Shown piece after piece: positions 1 through 9,187 of a stretch of DNA of 64,000 bases. The translations under genes were made by a program, and so were the position numbers. Origin of the DNA: Oceanobacillus sp. CFH 90083 (GTDB lineage Bacteria > Bacillota > Bacilli > Bacillales > Amphibacillaceae); contig NZ_VIYG01000005.1 of assembly GCF_009389585.1 (NCBI RefSeq), forward strand, positions 248,001 to 312,000, written 5' to 3'. Each line of letters starts with the position of its first letter. Within the stretch, counting starts at the first letter, position 1. The notes under the pieces were generated by a model. That model did not search any database. It saw only the letters and a program-made list of their open reading frames with translations, and was not told the DNA's origin.

Positions 1-1672
1 GCTTACTGAAGTCCTGGTAGAATTCATCAATAATTTGAATCCAGACTGTTTTCCCTTCTTCAATGGAATCTAAGTCTGTTTCCATTTTCGCAGTAAATTC
101 CGCATCAATGATTTCCGGGAAAAACTCTTTGACAAGCTCACAGACGATCGTACCCAGCTCTGTTGGTACAAATCGTTTGTTATCCATTGATACGTAGCCT
201 CTGCGCTGAATCGTATCTAAAGTCGGCGCATATGTTGATGGACGGCCAATCCCCAGTTCTTCCATAGTTTTAACCAGCCTCGCATCTGTATAACGTGGGG
301 GCGGCTGTGTGAAATGCTGATTTGGCTTGACTTCTGCTGCTTCCACCTTCATGCCTTCTTCCAGATCCGGCAATATTTTATCTTCCAGCTTCTTATTATC
401 ATCATTGCCTTCCACGTACACTTTCATAAAACCCTTGAATTTAATTTTGGAACCAGTTGCACGAAACTCTACACCATTATTCAGCAGCTGCACGGTCATT
501 GTATCCATGACAGCCGGAGCCATTTGGCTGGCAACAAAGCGCTCCCAGATAAGCTTATATAGGCGCAGCTGGTCTCTAGATAAAATATTTTTTAATTCTT
601 TGGGATCACGCAGAGTGGAGGTTGGGCGAATAGCCTCATGGGCATCTTGGGCACCACTTTTATTTTTAGCTGGACCTTGTTCACCAAGATAATTTTCTCC
701 ATAGTTCTTTTTGATATATTCTTTTACTTCTTCCTTGGCTCCATCTGAGATTCTTGTGGAATCTGTACGCATATATGTGATCAGACCTGTAATGCCGCCA
801 GAAGAACGGCCTAAGTCTATTCCTTCATATAATTGCTGGGCAATCATCATCGTTTTCTTGGCCCGGAAATTAAGCTTTCTTGCCGCTTCCTGTTGAAGAG
901 ATGAAGTCGTAAATGGAAAAGCAGGATTCCTTTTTCTTTCTCTTTTCTTCACACTTTGAATAGTGAATTCTTTTCCATCTAATTTCTTCTTAACCTCTTC
1001 TACATCATCGTTTGTCTGAAGCTTGGTTTTTTTACCGTCAATACCGTAAAAGGAACCTTCAAATCTTTCCTCTCCTTTTGCAAATATGGCATCGATAGAC
1101 CAGTATTCTTCAGGCTTAAAATTCTCAATTTCTTTTTCTCTATCAATAATCATTTTTAATGCAACAGACTGCACACGCCCTGCACTCAAGCCTTTTTTTA
1201 CTTTCTTCCATAATATCGGGCTGATATTATAGCCTACTAATCGATCCAGGATACGCCGGGCCTGCTGGGCACCTACCAGGTCTAAGTCTATTGGACGAGG
1301 GTGCCTAAACGACTCTTTAATAGCATCCTTCGTAATCTCATTAAAAACAACACGGCATTTTGACTGTTCATCAACATCTAATGCATGTGCTAAATGCCAT
1401 GCAATCGCTTCTCCTTCACGATCCGGATCGGCTGCGAGATAGATTTTTTTTGCTTTTTTGGCTGATTTTCTTAAATCCTTCAGTATATCCCCTTTTCCCC
1501 GTATGGTAATATACTTTGGTTCATAATTTTCTTCCACATTTACTCCCATTTGACTTTTAGGCAAATCACGAATATGGCCCATGGAAGCTTTTACTGTATA
1601 TTTTTTTCCTAAATACCGTTCAATCGTCTTCGCTTTTGCAGGCGACTCAACGATAACAAGATAATCTGACAT
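1..1672 (-). CDS. topA: DNA topoisomerase I (partial, C-terminus outside window)
   Basis: Type IA topoisomerase that relaxes negative supercoils by a 5'-phosphotyrosyl intermediate. About 557 N-terminal residues are present; the frame stays open to the window edge, so the remaining core and the C-terminal zinc-ribbon domains are not visible. The start ATG at 1672 gives [17 protein letters not shown], the beginning of the Toprim domain. The acidic Toprim motif DPDREGEA is at residues 82-89. The catalytic tyrosine is in ITYMRTDS, at residue 300. An AGGAACG-like Shine-Dalgarno precedes the start. dprA lies upstream, the usual Bacillus order. No odd residues seen in the visible part. Confidence 0.97.
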   Translation of the reverse strand, partial: MSDYLVIVESPAKAKTIERYLGKKYTVKASMGHIRDLPKSQMGVNVEENYEPKYITIRGKGDILKDLRKSAKKAKKIYLAADPDREGEAIAWHLAHALDVDEQSKCRVVFNEITKDAIKESFRHPRPIDLDLVGAQQARRILDRLVGYNISPILWKKVKKGLSAGRVQSVALKMIIDREKEIENFKPEEYWSIDAIFAKGEERFEGSFYGIDGKKTKLQTNDDVEEVKKKLDGKEFTIQSVKKRERKRNPAFPFTTSSLQQEAARKLNFRAKKTMMIAQQLYEGIDLGRSSGGITGLITYMRTDSTRISDGAKEEVKEYIKKNYGENYLGEQGPAKNKSGAQDAHEAIRPTSTLRDPKELKNILSRDQLRLYKLIWERFVASQMAPAVMDTMTVQLLNNGVEFRATGSKIKFKGFMKVYVEGNDDNKKLEDKILPDLEEGMKVEAAEVKPNQHFTQPPPRYTDARLVKTMEELGIGRPSTYAPTLDTIQRRGYVSMDNKRFVPTELGTIVCELVKEFFPEIIDAEFTAKMETDLDSIEEGKTVWIQIIDEFYQDFSK

Positions 1673-1756
1673 GTACGTTCCTCCCATAATGAGGTTGACA
1701 ATTTACGAATAGAAATCGTTCCTAATATTATAGATAGAATACGATTTTGTCAAACA

Positions 1757-2668
1757 CTATTTATTGAATAATTCAATATCATCTTGAAAATAGTAATTCC
1801 ATTCTGTGTAAATATCTTCCGCTGATTGAATTAATTTTGCACCATCCTGAATGATTTCATTACAACCAGTGCACTGTTTTATAAGCGGATTGCCTGGCAC
1901 AGCAAATACGTCTCTGCCTTGATCAAGAGCCTGGTCTACTGTAATCATTGTACCGCTCTTTTGCATTGCTTCTATCACTAAGGTTCCCATTGTCAAACCG
2001 CTTATAATACGATTTCTTTCAGGAAAATGAAATTTTTGAGGCGGCTGATCAGGAGGATATTCTGACAAAACCAGACCTTTCCTTACTATTTGTTGATACA
2101 AAGGAATATGCTCTTTTGGATATATCGAATGAAATCCACTACCCAGAACAGCAATCGTATTCCCTTTCCTCTCTAATGTCAACCGATGCGCCATACTATC
2201 AACCCCTCTGGCCATTCCACTGACAATAACCCATTTAGCGTCTATAAGAGGAGTTACCGTAAAGCTTAACTTCCCGAAAGCTTCATTGGATGGATTTCTT
2301 GTACCAATCACACTAAGCATTGGCTGCTTTTGTAAAAGGCCTAGATTCCCTGCTCCATATAAAACAATCGGTGCGTCTTTTATTGTATTTAACATAGCGG
2401 GGTAATATTCGTCAACTATTGTGATGATATGGAAATCTCTTGATTCTTCCAATATTTTCTTTTTCAATTGCGAATTATGAAGGTCTTGCAAGAGGATTTG
2501 TGCTTTTTGCTGAGGAATTCGAATAATTTGTGACAATTCATGAGAGGATATCTGATAAATCATTTTCAATTCGGGATCTATCCGTACCCATTTCCGAATA
2601 AAAGGACGTGTGGCATAACGACATCGACTGAGATGAATAAGGCCAAAGCGATTAAAGCGGTCATTCAA
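1757..2668 (-). CDS. dprA: DNA processing protein DprA/Smf
   Basis: Rossmann-fold single-strand DNA binding protein that loads RecA onto incoming DNA during natural transformation. Length 303 aa, close to the family's usual 290-300 for short forms. Visible signatures: GTRNPS (about residues 122-127), SGMARGVDS, LGSGFHSIYP, FPERNRIISGL and the VIEA...SGTM segment, all typical of the DprA core. The start is TTG at 2668, preceded by AAAGGGG; the next in-frame methionine (residue 36, MIYQISS) would cut into the N-terminal helical region, so I prefer TTG. It is separated from sucD by a 111-nt gap holding a perfect palindrome, and may have its own promoter there. Competence is not shown by this gene alone; dprA is widespread. 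Confidence 0.95.
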   Translation of the reverse strand: MNDRFNRFGLIHLSRCRYATRPFIRKWVRIDPELKMIYQISSHELSQIIRIPQQKAQILLQDLHNSQLKKKILEESRDFHIITIVDEYYPAMLNTIKDAPIVLYGAGNLGLLQKQPMLSVIGTRNPSNEAFGKLSFTVTPLIDAKWVIVSGMARGVDSMAHRLTLERKGNTIAVLGSGFHSIYPKEHIPLYQQIVRKGLVLSEYPPDQPPQKFHFPERNRIISGLTMGTLVIEAMQKSGTMITVDQALDQGRDVFAVPGNPLIKQCTGCNEIIQDGAKLIQSAEDIYTEWNYYFQDDIELFNK

Positions 2669-2712
2669 TATATATCAATCCCCTTTCTGTTATAATGAGA
2701 TGCCCAGACATG

Positions 2713-2746
2713 ATTCTGCTTCTATCTCTAGAGATAGAAGCAGAAT
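2713..2746. repeat. perfect 34-nt palindrome between sucD and dprA
   Basis: Two 17-nt arms (ATTCTGCTTCTATCTCT and its exact reverse complement) meet with no loop base. Flanking GACA/TGTC extends the symmetry imperfectly. It follows sucD on the minus strand but no T-run follows on either strand, so it is not a standard intrinsic terminator. It could be an RNA hairpin ending the suc transcript, a protein-binding site or a cruciform. Confidence 0.9.
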
Positions 2747-2779
2747 ATTTGTCAGGCTGATTTAAGATGCAGCCTAGGC

Positions 2780-3682
2780 TTAGTGCGTTTTACATTTTTC
2801 CTCTAAACCATTTTCTTTTAATGCTGCAATCATTGTTTCTCCCATTACAGAAGGGGTAGCAGCTACTTTAATCCCGCAAGATTCCATGACACGGATTTTT
2901 TCATCGGCCGTACCTTTTCCTCCAGAGATAATCGCACCGGCATGACCCATGCGTTTTCCAGGAGGTGCTGTTACACCACCGATAAATCCAACAACTGGTT
3001 TTGTCATGTTAGCTTTCACCCACTCCGCAGCCTCTTCTTCTGCAGTTCCGCCGATTTCACCAATCATGATAACAGCTTCTGTTTCAGGATCTTTGTTAAA
3101 TTCATCCAGTACATCAATGAAGTTAGTCCCATTAACAGGGTCTCCGCCGATACCAACTGCAGTCGTTTGTCCATAGCCGGCTTCTGTTAATTGATGAACC
3201 GCTTCATATGTTAATGTACCAGAGCGGGAAACAACACCGATATGCCCTTTCTTATGAATATATCCAGGCATAATGCCGATTTTTGTTTCATCTGCTGTGA
3301 TAACGCCTGGGCAGTTTGGTCCAACAAGGCGCGTTTTCTTACCTTCCATATAGCGTTTTACCTTAACCATATCCATGACTGGAATATGCTCTGTAATACA
3401 AATCACTAAATCAAGCTCCGCATCTGTTGCTTCAATGATTGCATCAGCAGCAAAAGGCGCCGGCACATAGATAACCGATGCAGTTGCTCCAGTTGCTTTT
3501 ACAGCATCTTCAACAGTATTAAAAACAGGTACTCCCTCTACTTCCGTGCCTGCTTTTTTAGGAGTAACACCGCCAACAATTTTCGTACCATATTCTAACA
3601 TTTGCTTTGTATGGAAACGTGCCGTTCCACCTGTAATACCTTGGACTATTACTTTTGTATCTTTATTAATATAAACACTCAT
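2780..3682 (-). CDS. sucD: succinyl-CoA synthetase (ADP-forming) alpha subunit
   Basis: Alpha subunit of the TCA-cycle enzyme that interconverts succinyl-CoA and succinate with substrate-level ATP formation. Length 300 aa, the family norm. An N-terminal CoA-binding Rossmann domain begins [15 protein letters not shown] with the [10 protein letters not shown] segment. The ligase domain carries the phosphohistidine loop [14 protein letters not shown] near residues 247-260. It follows sucC by about 60 nt in the same direction, so the two are almost certainly co-transcribed. A GGGCGG-like Shine-Dalgarno region precedes the ATG at 3682. Confidence 0.98.
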   Translation of the reverse strand: MSVYINKDTKVIVQGITGGTARFHTKQMLEYGTKIVGGVTPKKAGTEVEGVPVFNTVEDAVKATGATASVIYVPAPFAADAIIEATDAELDLVICITEHIPVMDMVKVKRYMEGKKTRLVGPNCPGVITADETKIGIMPGYIHKKGHIGVVSRSGTLTYEAVHQLTEAGYGQTTAVGIGGDPVNGTNFIDVLDEFNKDPETEAVIMIGEIGGTAEEEAAEWVKANMTKPVVGFIGGVTAPPGKRMGHAGAIISGGKGTADEKIRVMESCGIKVAATPSVMGETMIAALKENGLEEKCKTH

Positions 3683-3743
3683 TCTAAGTCCGCCCTTTCC
3701 TATTTGTACGTCCTTTATTTGTAAGTCAATACACGGTTACTAC

Positions 3744-4904
3744 TTATTTTACTGCAGCAACAATCTTTTCTGCACCGTCTGCCATCGAAGTTGCAGAAGT
3801 AATATTCAGACCTGATTTGTCTAAAATTTCCTTTCCGCGCTCTACGTTTGTACCTTCTAAACGAACAACTAACGGAATCGTCAGGCCAATTTGTTTTGTC
3901 GCTTCTACAACGCCTTCAGCAATGACATCACACTTCATAATTCCGCCAAAAATATTCACAAAAATTCCTTTTACATTTTTGTCTGAAAGAATGATTTTAA
4001 ATGCTTCTGTTACTTTTTCAGCTGTAGCACCGCCCCCAACATCAAGGAAGTTAGCCGGATCGCCGCCATAGTGTTTAATAATGTCCATAGTAGACATTGC
4101 TAAGCCGGCACCATTTACCATACATCCGATATTCCCATCTAATGAGACATAGCTTAAATCGTACTTGGAAGCTTGAATTTCTTTTTCATCTTCTTCACCT
4201 AAGTCCCGCAGCTCTCCTATTTCCGGATGACGATAAAGAGCATTATCATCAAAATTTAATTTCGCATCTAATGCCAATACTTCGTTATCCCCTGTTGTTA
4301 CCAGCGGATTAATTTCTGCAATCGAACAATCCTTGGCAACAAAAGCATCATAAAGTGCTGTCATAAATTTAACTGCTTTACCAAGTAATTCTTCAGGAAT
4401 ATTAATATTAAATGCTAGTCTTCTAGCTTGATAAGGCGCTAAACCAACAACCGGATCAATGACCTCCTTAAAGATCTTTTCAGGTGTTGCTTCCGCTACC
4501 TCTTCAATTTCTGTACCGCCCTCTTCAGATGCCATCATTACTACTCTGGATGTTGCCCGATCAAGAACTACCCCTACGTAATATTCTTTTTGAATATCAC
4601 AGCCCTCTTCAATAAGTAAACGTTTTACTTCTGTGCCGTCAGGACCGTTTTGATGTGTTACAAGTGTTTTCCCTAAAATTTCATCCGCATATGTACGAAC
4701 TTCCTCCAAGCTCTTTGCAACCTTTACACCGCCGGCTTTCCCACGTCCACCTGCATGGATTTGCGCTTTGACAACGGTTACAGGCGAGCCAAGCTTTTCT
4801 GCTGCTTCTACAGCTTCGTCTACTGAATAAGCAACATGACCGTTCGGAACTTTTACACCAAACTCTCGTAAAACTTGTTTACCTTGGTACTCATGAATGT
4901 TCAT
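3744..4904 (-). CDS. sucC: succinyl-CoA synthetase (ADP-forming) beta subunit
   Basis: ATP-grasp beta subunit of succinyl-CoA synthetase, 386 aa. The open frame extends 8 codons upstream, but the true start is [10 protein letters not shown] at 4904, the universal SucC N-terminus, preceded by GATAGGAGG with 8-nt spacing. Visible features: [16 protein letters not shown] (ATP-grasp), the EINPLV metal-binding segment, and GGGATAEKV near residue 300. It forms a heterodimer with SucD encoded next. The gene starts after a 378-nt gap from ylqH, so a separate promoter is likely; a poor match to the -10 consensus prevents placing it. Confidence 0.98.
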   Translation of the reverse strand: MNIHEYQGKQVLREFGVKVPNGHVAYSVDEAVEAAEKLGSPVTVVKAQIHAGGRGKAGGVKVAKSLEEVRTYADEILGKTLVTHQNGPDGTEVKRLLIEEGCDIQKEYYVGVVLDRATSRVVMMASEEGGTEIEEVAEATPEKIFKEVIDPVVGLAPYQARRLAFNINIPEELLGKAVKFMTALYDAFVAKDCSIAEINPLVTTGDNEVLALDAKLNFDDNALYRHPEIGELRDLGEEDEKEIQASKYDLSYVSLDGNIGCMVNGAGLAMSTMDIIKHYGGDPANFLDVGGGATAEKVTEAFKIILSDKNVKGIFVNIFGGIMKCDVIAEGVVEATKQIGLTIPLVVRLEGTNVERGKEILDKSGLNITSATSMADGAEKIVAAVK

Positions 4905-5282
4905 CTTCCATCCTCCTATCAAAATCAATGCAATACTATTGTATTAAAAATAGAGAAAATAAACAAGAAATAGGGAATATAAATTCAATATTATTTCTTT
5001 ATTCGTGAAAGGTTCTTCATCAAAAAAATTTACGGCTGACAAGCTGGGTGGAGTTCTGCGCGTATATAATTCCTGCAACAGTATTCCGCAGCGATGAACC
5101 CTTCCAGTTCCAGTGCTTTCCAAGAGCTTGTTCCATCCCCCATATTTTCCCTCCATCATTTCAGCTATTCCCTCAGGTTACTGAACGTACCTGCTACTTA
5201 TTTTCATATTGATCCTAATTAAGAGTATGAATGTAATGATGATTGTAAAACAGCAGCCCAGAAGCTCCGGCAAAACTTTTCT
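4905..5282. other. sucC-ylqH intergenic region
   Basis: This gap of 378 nt holds the candidate 37-codon ORF and AT-rich DNA near sucC. No strong hairpin-plus-T-run or confident sigma-A promoter was found. A GGGTGGAG string at 5046 on the plus strand recalls a T-box core but the flanking conserved sequence and a downstream gene are missing. Confidence 0.6.
5030..5143 (-). CDS. possible small ORF, 37 aa, upstream of sucC
   Basis: Reads MGDGTSSWKALELEGFIAAE and continues with a CC pair and RAELHPACQP to a TAA at 5030-5032. The ATG at 5143 has a good Shine-Dalgarno (GGAGGG, about 6 nt away). Three cysteines and an amphipathic character are visible. I do not recognise it. It lies in a 378-nt gap between ylqH and sucC, on the strand of both. 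A second open frame overlaps it (start 5159) but has no Shine-Dalgarno. It could be a real small protein or a leader peptide, or chance. Confidence 0.25.
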   Translation of the reverse strand: MGDGTSSWKALELEGFIAAEYCCRNYIRAELHPACQP

Positions 5283-5561
5283 TCACTTGTTCTCTTTCCC
5301 AGTTTGCTTATCCGCCCGATAAATAAAGGCAAATACTTCTGAGACCACTTGGAACAGCTCTTCCGGGATTTGTTCGTTTATATTTAACTCTGCCAGAACC
5401 TCTACCAGAGAGGGGTCTGCTAAAATTGGTACATTATGCTCCTCCGCCCGCTCTATGATTTCTTCAGCAAGCAAGCCTTTCCCTGATGCAATGACTCTTG
5501 GTGCATCGTCCATATTTTGCTCATAGCTTAGGGCTACTGCTTTTTTACGTTTTTCATTCAT
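5283..5561 (-). CDS. ylqH: FlhB C-terminal-domain-like protein (YlqH)
   Basis: 92-aa protein equivalent to the cytoplasmic C-terminal domain of FlhB, the flagellar export switch protein, without membrane helices. The match covers KKAVALSYEQ, APRVIASGKG, LAEEIIERAEEHNVPI and IPEELFQVVSEVFAFIYR. The autocleavage NPTH motif of true FlhB is absent: the segment reads ALSYEQN where FlhB has NPTHYAVA just before. It overlaps the end of ylqG by 4 nt, so translation is probably coupled. The FlhB-like/FliK-like pairing suggests a function in export-substrate control, but this is inference; no function is established to my knowledge. Confidence 0.85.
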   Translation of the reverse strand: MNEKRKKAVALSYEQNMDDAPRVIASGKGLLAEEIIERAEEHNVPILADPSLVEVLAELNINEQIPEELFQVVSEVFAFIYRADKQTGKENK

Positions 5562-7279
5562 ACTCGAAAGTCCACCTTCCCTTGAACCGCCCTTTCAGCA
5601 TCAGATTTTATTATCTGATGTTGTTGTTTATCCGCTTCTGTATATGGCTTACAGGTAATCGATGATACCTGATAGTTCATTTTTTCTAATGCTTCCTGCA
5701 GATTAGGTCGAAATTTGTCAACCAGCATCGGGGTTGTAGCCTGATCATTATAAATGGTAATAAATAATGATTTTTTTTGAACATGCAAATCAACAATTGT
5801 CTCTTTCATGCGATGCAGCTGCAAATCAAAAATAATGCGGCAGTGTTCAGGGTCAATACTCCCATCTGCTGTTTTCTTTCCTTCAAAATGCAAATTAATG
5901 TCCTTTGATAAACCTAACTTCTGACTGGGTATCTGGATGTTAGCCTGGATAAAATAACTGCTGTCATTCAAGTTATTTAATTGCATGCCGTTTAAAATAT
6001 GGACAACCTGCTGCGCATTTTCTCTTCCTGCCAGGCCACTGTTCTGCAACATTTCCAGCAGTAGGTGCTTGAATTGCATGGCGTTTACATTATCTGTTTT
6101 TAAGGAGCTTTCTGCATTTAATCCTGCATCACGAAGAACCCATTGGAGCTGATGAAGGAATAGTTCTTTAGGATTATTGACGTTATTTTCATTGGAAGCA
6201 GTCCAGATATTTATCAGTCGCTCCAGCGCCTGATAATTTTTGGGCTCTCTTAACGCTTCCAATAACGGACGGACAGCACTTTCACTCTCCTGCATAATTG
6301 CTGCGTTATTGAAGGAGTATTGTGGAAACTCGGCAGTTAAATTTGTCTTAGACAGAGCTGCAGTGCTGCTTCCTTGGAGCATCGCCCCGTGTAGCATTTT
6401 TGCCTCTGCCATTAATTGCTTTTGATTTCTCAAAATAGCCTGAAGCTGTTCCTTCACCCCTTCAAAACTGCTTGTGAACGGTGCAGTCACCGCTCCTTGA
6501 CTTTGTGGTGCAGGTGGATTCCATTGTTGTAACACATTCGTCCAGCCTGGCTTATCCAGTGCTTTGGAAACAAAACCGAGATTTTGAAGTAAAGGAAATA
6601 ATACTGGTCTTGCTGCCTGAGCATCGGCAGTTAAGACAGCACGTACAGCACCTTGCTCAGATGGAAATCCTCTAAGGATATGCTCTAACATTACTTGCAG
6701 CATCGGCTGCTGTCCAGGTGGAAGAGAGCGATCAAGTGATGCTAAGCTGTTACTGATATTACCGTTTTGTATTGCCTGTACTGCCTGAAAAGAAGCTTGA
6801 GTAATAGGGATACGCATTTTCATTAATTGTATGAGAACAGGCTGTGCCTGTTGCTGCGAGAGTTTATTATCCCGAATATATTGTATGGCCTGCATCAAAT
6901 CACTTCTCTGCATAGGTACCTGTTCTCTGACAAGAGCATGAACCAGTTGGGAAGTTAATTTATTTTCTTTGATCCCGAGCTGCTCCAGAAGACTACTGAT
7001 CAGCTGCTGTCCATTTCGCTGTGCTCCTGTCATTACTTTTAATTCAGGCATTTTCCCTTCATTGGATGTGACTTGAAAAAAATATCTTCCGCCAACAGAA
7101 AGTGAAGCCTCAAGCTGAGCTATAATCTGATTGCCCTGAATTTGAATGGCCGCCCTGTTGTTTGCATAAAGCTGTTTAACCGTTCCTTGTAATACGTCGC
7201 CTGTCTTCAAATTATGGAGTAAGCTCGCTTTGGATGATTGCAGTAAGCTGCCCACCGTTGTGTTATCTTGAATCCTCAT
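5558..7279 (-). CDS. ylqG: YlqG-like protein with FliK-type C-terminal domain
   Basis: 573-aa soluble, glutamine-rich protein. The N-terminus (residues 1-80) looks like a small beta domain (TTVGSLLQSS, LKTGDVLQGTVKQL). The middle (about 90-430) is a long helical, Gln/Leu-rich region. The C-terminus (about 450-560) has the alternating-strand pattern of the flagellar hook-length control (FliK) C-terminal domain, with IIFDLQLHRMKETIVDLHVQ and LFITIYNDQ. It overlaps ylqH by 4 nt. In Bacillus the same pair lies between rnhB and sucC. FliK normally interacts with FlhB, so the two products may interact; I know of no demonstrated role. Confidence 0.8.
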   Translation of the reverse strand: MRIQDNTTVGSLLQSSKASLLHNLKTGDVLQGTVKQLYANNRAAIQIQGNQIIAQLEASLSVGGRYFFQVTSNEGKMPELKVMTGAQRNGQQLISSLLEQLGIKENKLTSQLVHALVREQVPMQRSDLMQAIQYIRDNKLSQQQAQPVLIQLMKMRIPITQASFQAVQAIQNGNISNSLASLDRSLPPGQQPMLQVMLEHILRGFPSEQGAVRAVLTADAQAARPVLFPLLQNLGFVSKALDKPGWTNVLQQWNPPAPQSQGAVTAPFTSSFEGVKEQLQAILRNQKQLMAEAKMLHGAMLQGSSTAALSKTNLTAEFPQYSFNNAAIMQESESAVRPLLEALREPKNYQALERLINIWTASNENNVNNPKELFLHQLQWVLRDAGLNAESSLKTDNVNAMQFKHLLLEMLQNSGLAGRENAQQVVHILNGMQLNNLNDSSYFIQANIQIPSQKLGLSKDINLHFEGKKTADGSIDPEHCRIIFDLQLHRMKETIVDLHVQKKSLFITIYNDQATTPMLVDKFRPNLQEALEKMNYQVSSITCKPYTEADKQQHQIIKSDAERAVQGKVDFRV

Positions 7280-7297
7280 AACTTCTCCTCTTTTTCT

Positions 7298-8086
7298 TTA
7301 TCGTTGCCCGAATGTTTTTTGAACTTCCTCTTTAATGGGAGCAAATGATGTTCTATGATAAGGCGTCACTCCGAATTGATTCAGCCCTTCTAAATGCGCT
7401 TTGGTTCCATATCCCATATTTTTATCAAAATCATAACCAGGGTATTCTTTATGTAATTCCTTCATAAATTGATCACGGGCTACCTTTGCCAAAACGCTGG
7501 CAGCTGCAATGCTGATGCTTGAGGCATCGCCTTTAATAATTGCTTCCTGAGAACAATTTAAGCGCGGCAGATGGACTGCATCTACCAGCACATGGTCGGG
7601 AGAGGGATTTAATCCGGCTAATGCTTCATACATTGCTTTTTTGGTTGCTTCATAAATATTGACTGTATCAATCACCTGATTATCTATAAAGGCAATATGA
7701 TAGCTGACAGCATGCGCCTTGATATATGAACTATACGCTTCTCTTACATCCTCTTTCAGCTTCTTAGAATCATTTAACCCTATTAAACGAAAATCCTTGG
7801 GAAGGATAACAGCTGCCGCAACCACAGGTCCTGCAAGCGGCCCTCTTCCAACTTCATCTACACCTGCAATCTTGTCTGCTCCATTTATATATGCTTTATT
7901 CTCATATTGCTGCATTTCTTCAAACTGCTTTATTAAAAGTCTCTCACGTTCTTTTTTGCGATGATAGGATTTTAATAGTGTCTGGACACCTTTTCTTTCA
8001 TCGTCAATCAGCATTTGCCACTCTTCAGATGTCAGATTATCCTCATTTAACAAACCTTTAATTTCTGCGATGGATTGTTTTTTCAT
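7298..8086 (-). CDS. rnhB: ribonuclease HII
   Basis: Endonuclease that cuts RNA strands in RNA-DNA hybrids and removes misincorporated ribonucleotides. The catalytic start of the domain, GVDEVGRGPLAGPVVAAAVIL, contains the conserved Asp-Glu pair; the further acidic residues appear in DAVHLPRL and in the KVARDQFM region. I place the start at MKKQSIAEIKG (8086, 262 aa), preceded by AGCAGG, because the upstream 14 in-frame codons lack a Shine-Dalgarno and family members begin here. It precedes ylqG by 18 nt and follows rbgA after a terminator-like hairpin. Confidence 0.96.
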   Translation of the reverse strand: MKKQSIAEIKGLLNEDNLTSEEWQMLIDDERKGVQTLLKSYHRKKERERLLIKQFEEMQQYENKAYINGADKIAGVDEVGRGPLAGPVVAAAVILPKDFRLIGLNDSKKLKEDVREAYSSYIKAHAVSYHIAFIDNQVIDTVNIYEATKKAMYEALAGLNPSPDHVLVDAVHLPRLNCSQEAIIKGDASSISIAAASVLAKVARDQFMKELHKEYPGYDFDKNMGYGTKAHLEGLNQFGVTPYHRTSFAPIKEEVQKTFGQR

Positions 8087-8155
8087 TATGAACCTGCTTT
8101 CTTTTATTATCGTCATTTCGCTGAACATGTTAAGTTATCTTTTTTAAGTATGAAA

Positions 8156-8189
8156 ATAGCCTACAAAGAAAAAATCCCTTGCAGGCTAT
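8156..8189 (-). terminator. hairpin between rbgA and rnhB
   Basis: On the minus strand ATAGCCTGCAAGG pairs with CTTTGTAGGCTAT around a T-rich loop and is followed by ATTTTC. The stem is good and the U-tail is weak, so it probably attenuates rather than ends read-through from rbgA into rnhB. Confidence 0.55.
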
Positions 8190-8214
8190 GAAATACGTTT
8201 TAGTACGTCCTCTG

Positions 8215-9054
8215 TTATGGTTGTTCTAATGTAAATTTACCCAGCTTCCCGGTGCGCAGATCTTGAAGAACAATATCAGAGACTTTATCAAAATTTACGT
8301 GACCGCCGCTTTCCAATGCACCTCTTTTTCTGCCGATGCCTTCAAATAGCTCTACCATATCAGAGCTTTCTTCGATACCGTAACGCTCCTGTAAATAATT
8401 CGGATATGCTTCAAATAAGAAGCGAATAACAAATGCTGTGATATCCTGAAGGGGCAGGAGCTGATCCTTTATTGTTCCAATCGCAGCCAGCCGGTAGCCT
8501 ACAACCTCTTCTTCAAATTTCGGCCATAAAATACCTGGTGTATCCAGTAATTCAAAGTCTTTCTTTATCTTAATCCATAATTGCTGTTTGGTAATCCCCG
8601 GGCGATCTCCTGTCTTTGCAATTTTTTTATTAGCAAGTCGATTTATCAGTGTAGATTTCCCTACATTTGGAATACCAACAATCATTGCTCTTGCAGGTCT
8701 GGGTTTAATGCCTTTTTTCTTAAGCTTATCCATTTTTTCTTGTCCCATTGCTTTTGCCAGCTGCACAACCTGCTGAATGTCTCCTTTTTGATTCACATCA
8801 ACAGCAGCAGCCTGTATGCCATTGTCCTGATAGCTTTCTATCCATTCAGCTGTTCTTACAGGATCAGCTAAATCTTTTTTCATCAGCAGGACAAGCTTCG
8901 GTTTTTGTCCTAAAACTTCCTGCAGCATCGGGTTTTGTGAGGAGTACGGGGCTCTTGCATCAACTAGTTCTATCACAAAATCAACGAGCTTTAACTGCTC
9001 CTGCACTTCTCTCCGTGCTTTTGCCATATGACCCGGAAACCATTGTATAGGCAT
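8215..9054 (-). CDS. rbgA: ribosome biogenesis GTPase RbgA (YlqF)
   Basis: Circularly permuted GTPase needed for late assembly of the 50S subunit. I set the start at MPIQWFPGHMAKARRE (9054, 279 aa), the standard RbgA N-terminus, with AAAGGA upstream; the open frame continues 22 codons further but those residues are not part of the family. Motif order is permuted as expected: G4 region at residues 55-61, G1 GIPNVGKS, a threonine for G2 in RPGITK, then DTPGILWP for G3. The G4 motif reads MKKD instead of NKxD (methionine codon at 8881-8883), which removes the asparagine that usually contacts the guanine base. The rest, including the C-terminal ANTAR-like helical domain, looks intact. Confidence 0.96.
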   Translation of the reverse strand: MPIQWFPGHMAKARREVQEQLKLVDFVIELVDARAPYSSQNPMLQEVLGQKPKLVLLMKKDLADPVRTAEWIESYQDNGIQAAAVDVNQKGDIQQVVQLAKAMGQEKMDKLKKKGIKPRPARAMIVGIPNVGKSTLINRLANKKIAKTGDRPGITKQQLWIKIKKDFELLDTPGILWPKFEEEVVGYRLAAIGTIKDQLLPLQDITAFVIRFLFEAYPNYLQERYGIEESSDMVELFEGIGRKRGALESGGHVNFDKVSDIVLQDLRTGKLGKFTLEQP

Positions 9055-9187
9055 ATCATTCACAATTCCTTTCATACCAAGCGTTTTCAACCTCTGTTTC
9101 GCTTTTGTTACTTTCTGCATTCACAGTCATCATAGCTTCTAATGCTAAATGCTAAGCAGACTACGATACAAGTATTATTTTCCCTGC

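Noticed and set aside
5040-5062. T-box-like GGGTGGAG string on the plus strand
   Set aside because: Only a short resemblance; no stem I or specifier pattern and no plus-strand gene downstream.
4944-5159. 71-aa minus-strand open frame upstream of sucC
   Set aside because: No Shine-Dalgarno, odd composition; an overlapping 37-codon frame has the better start.
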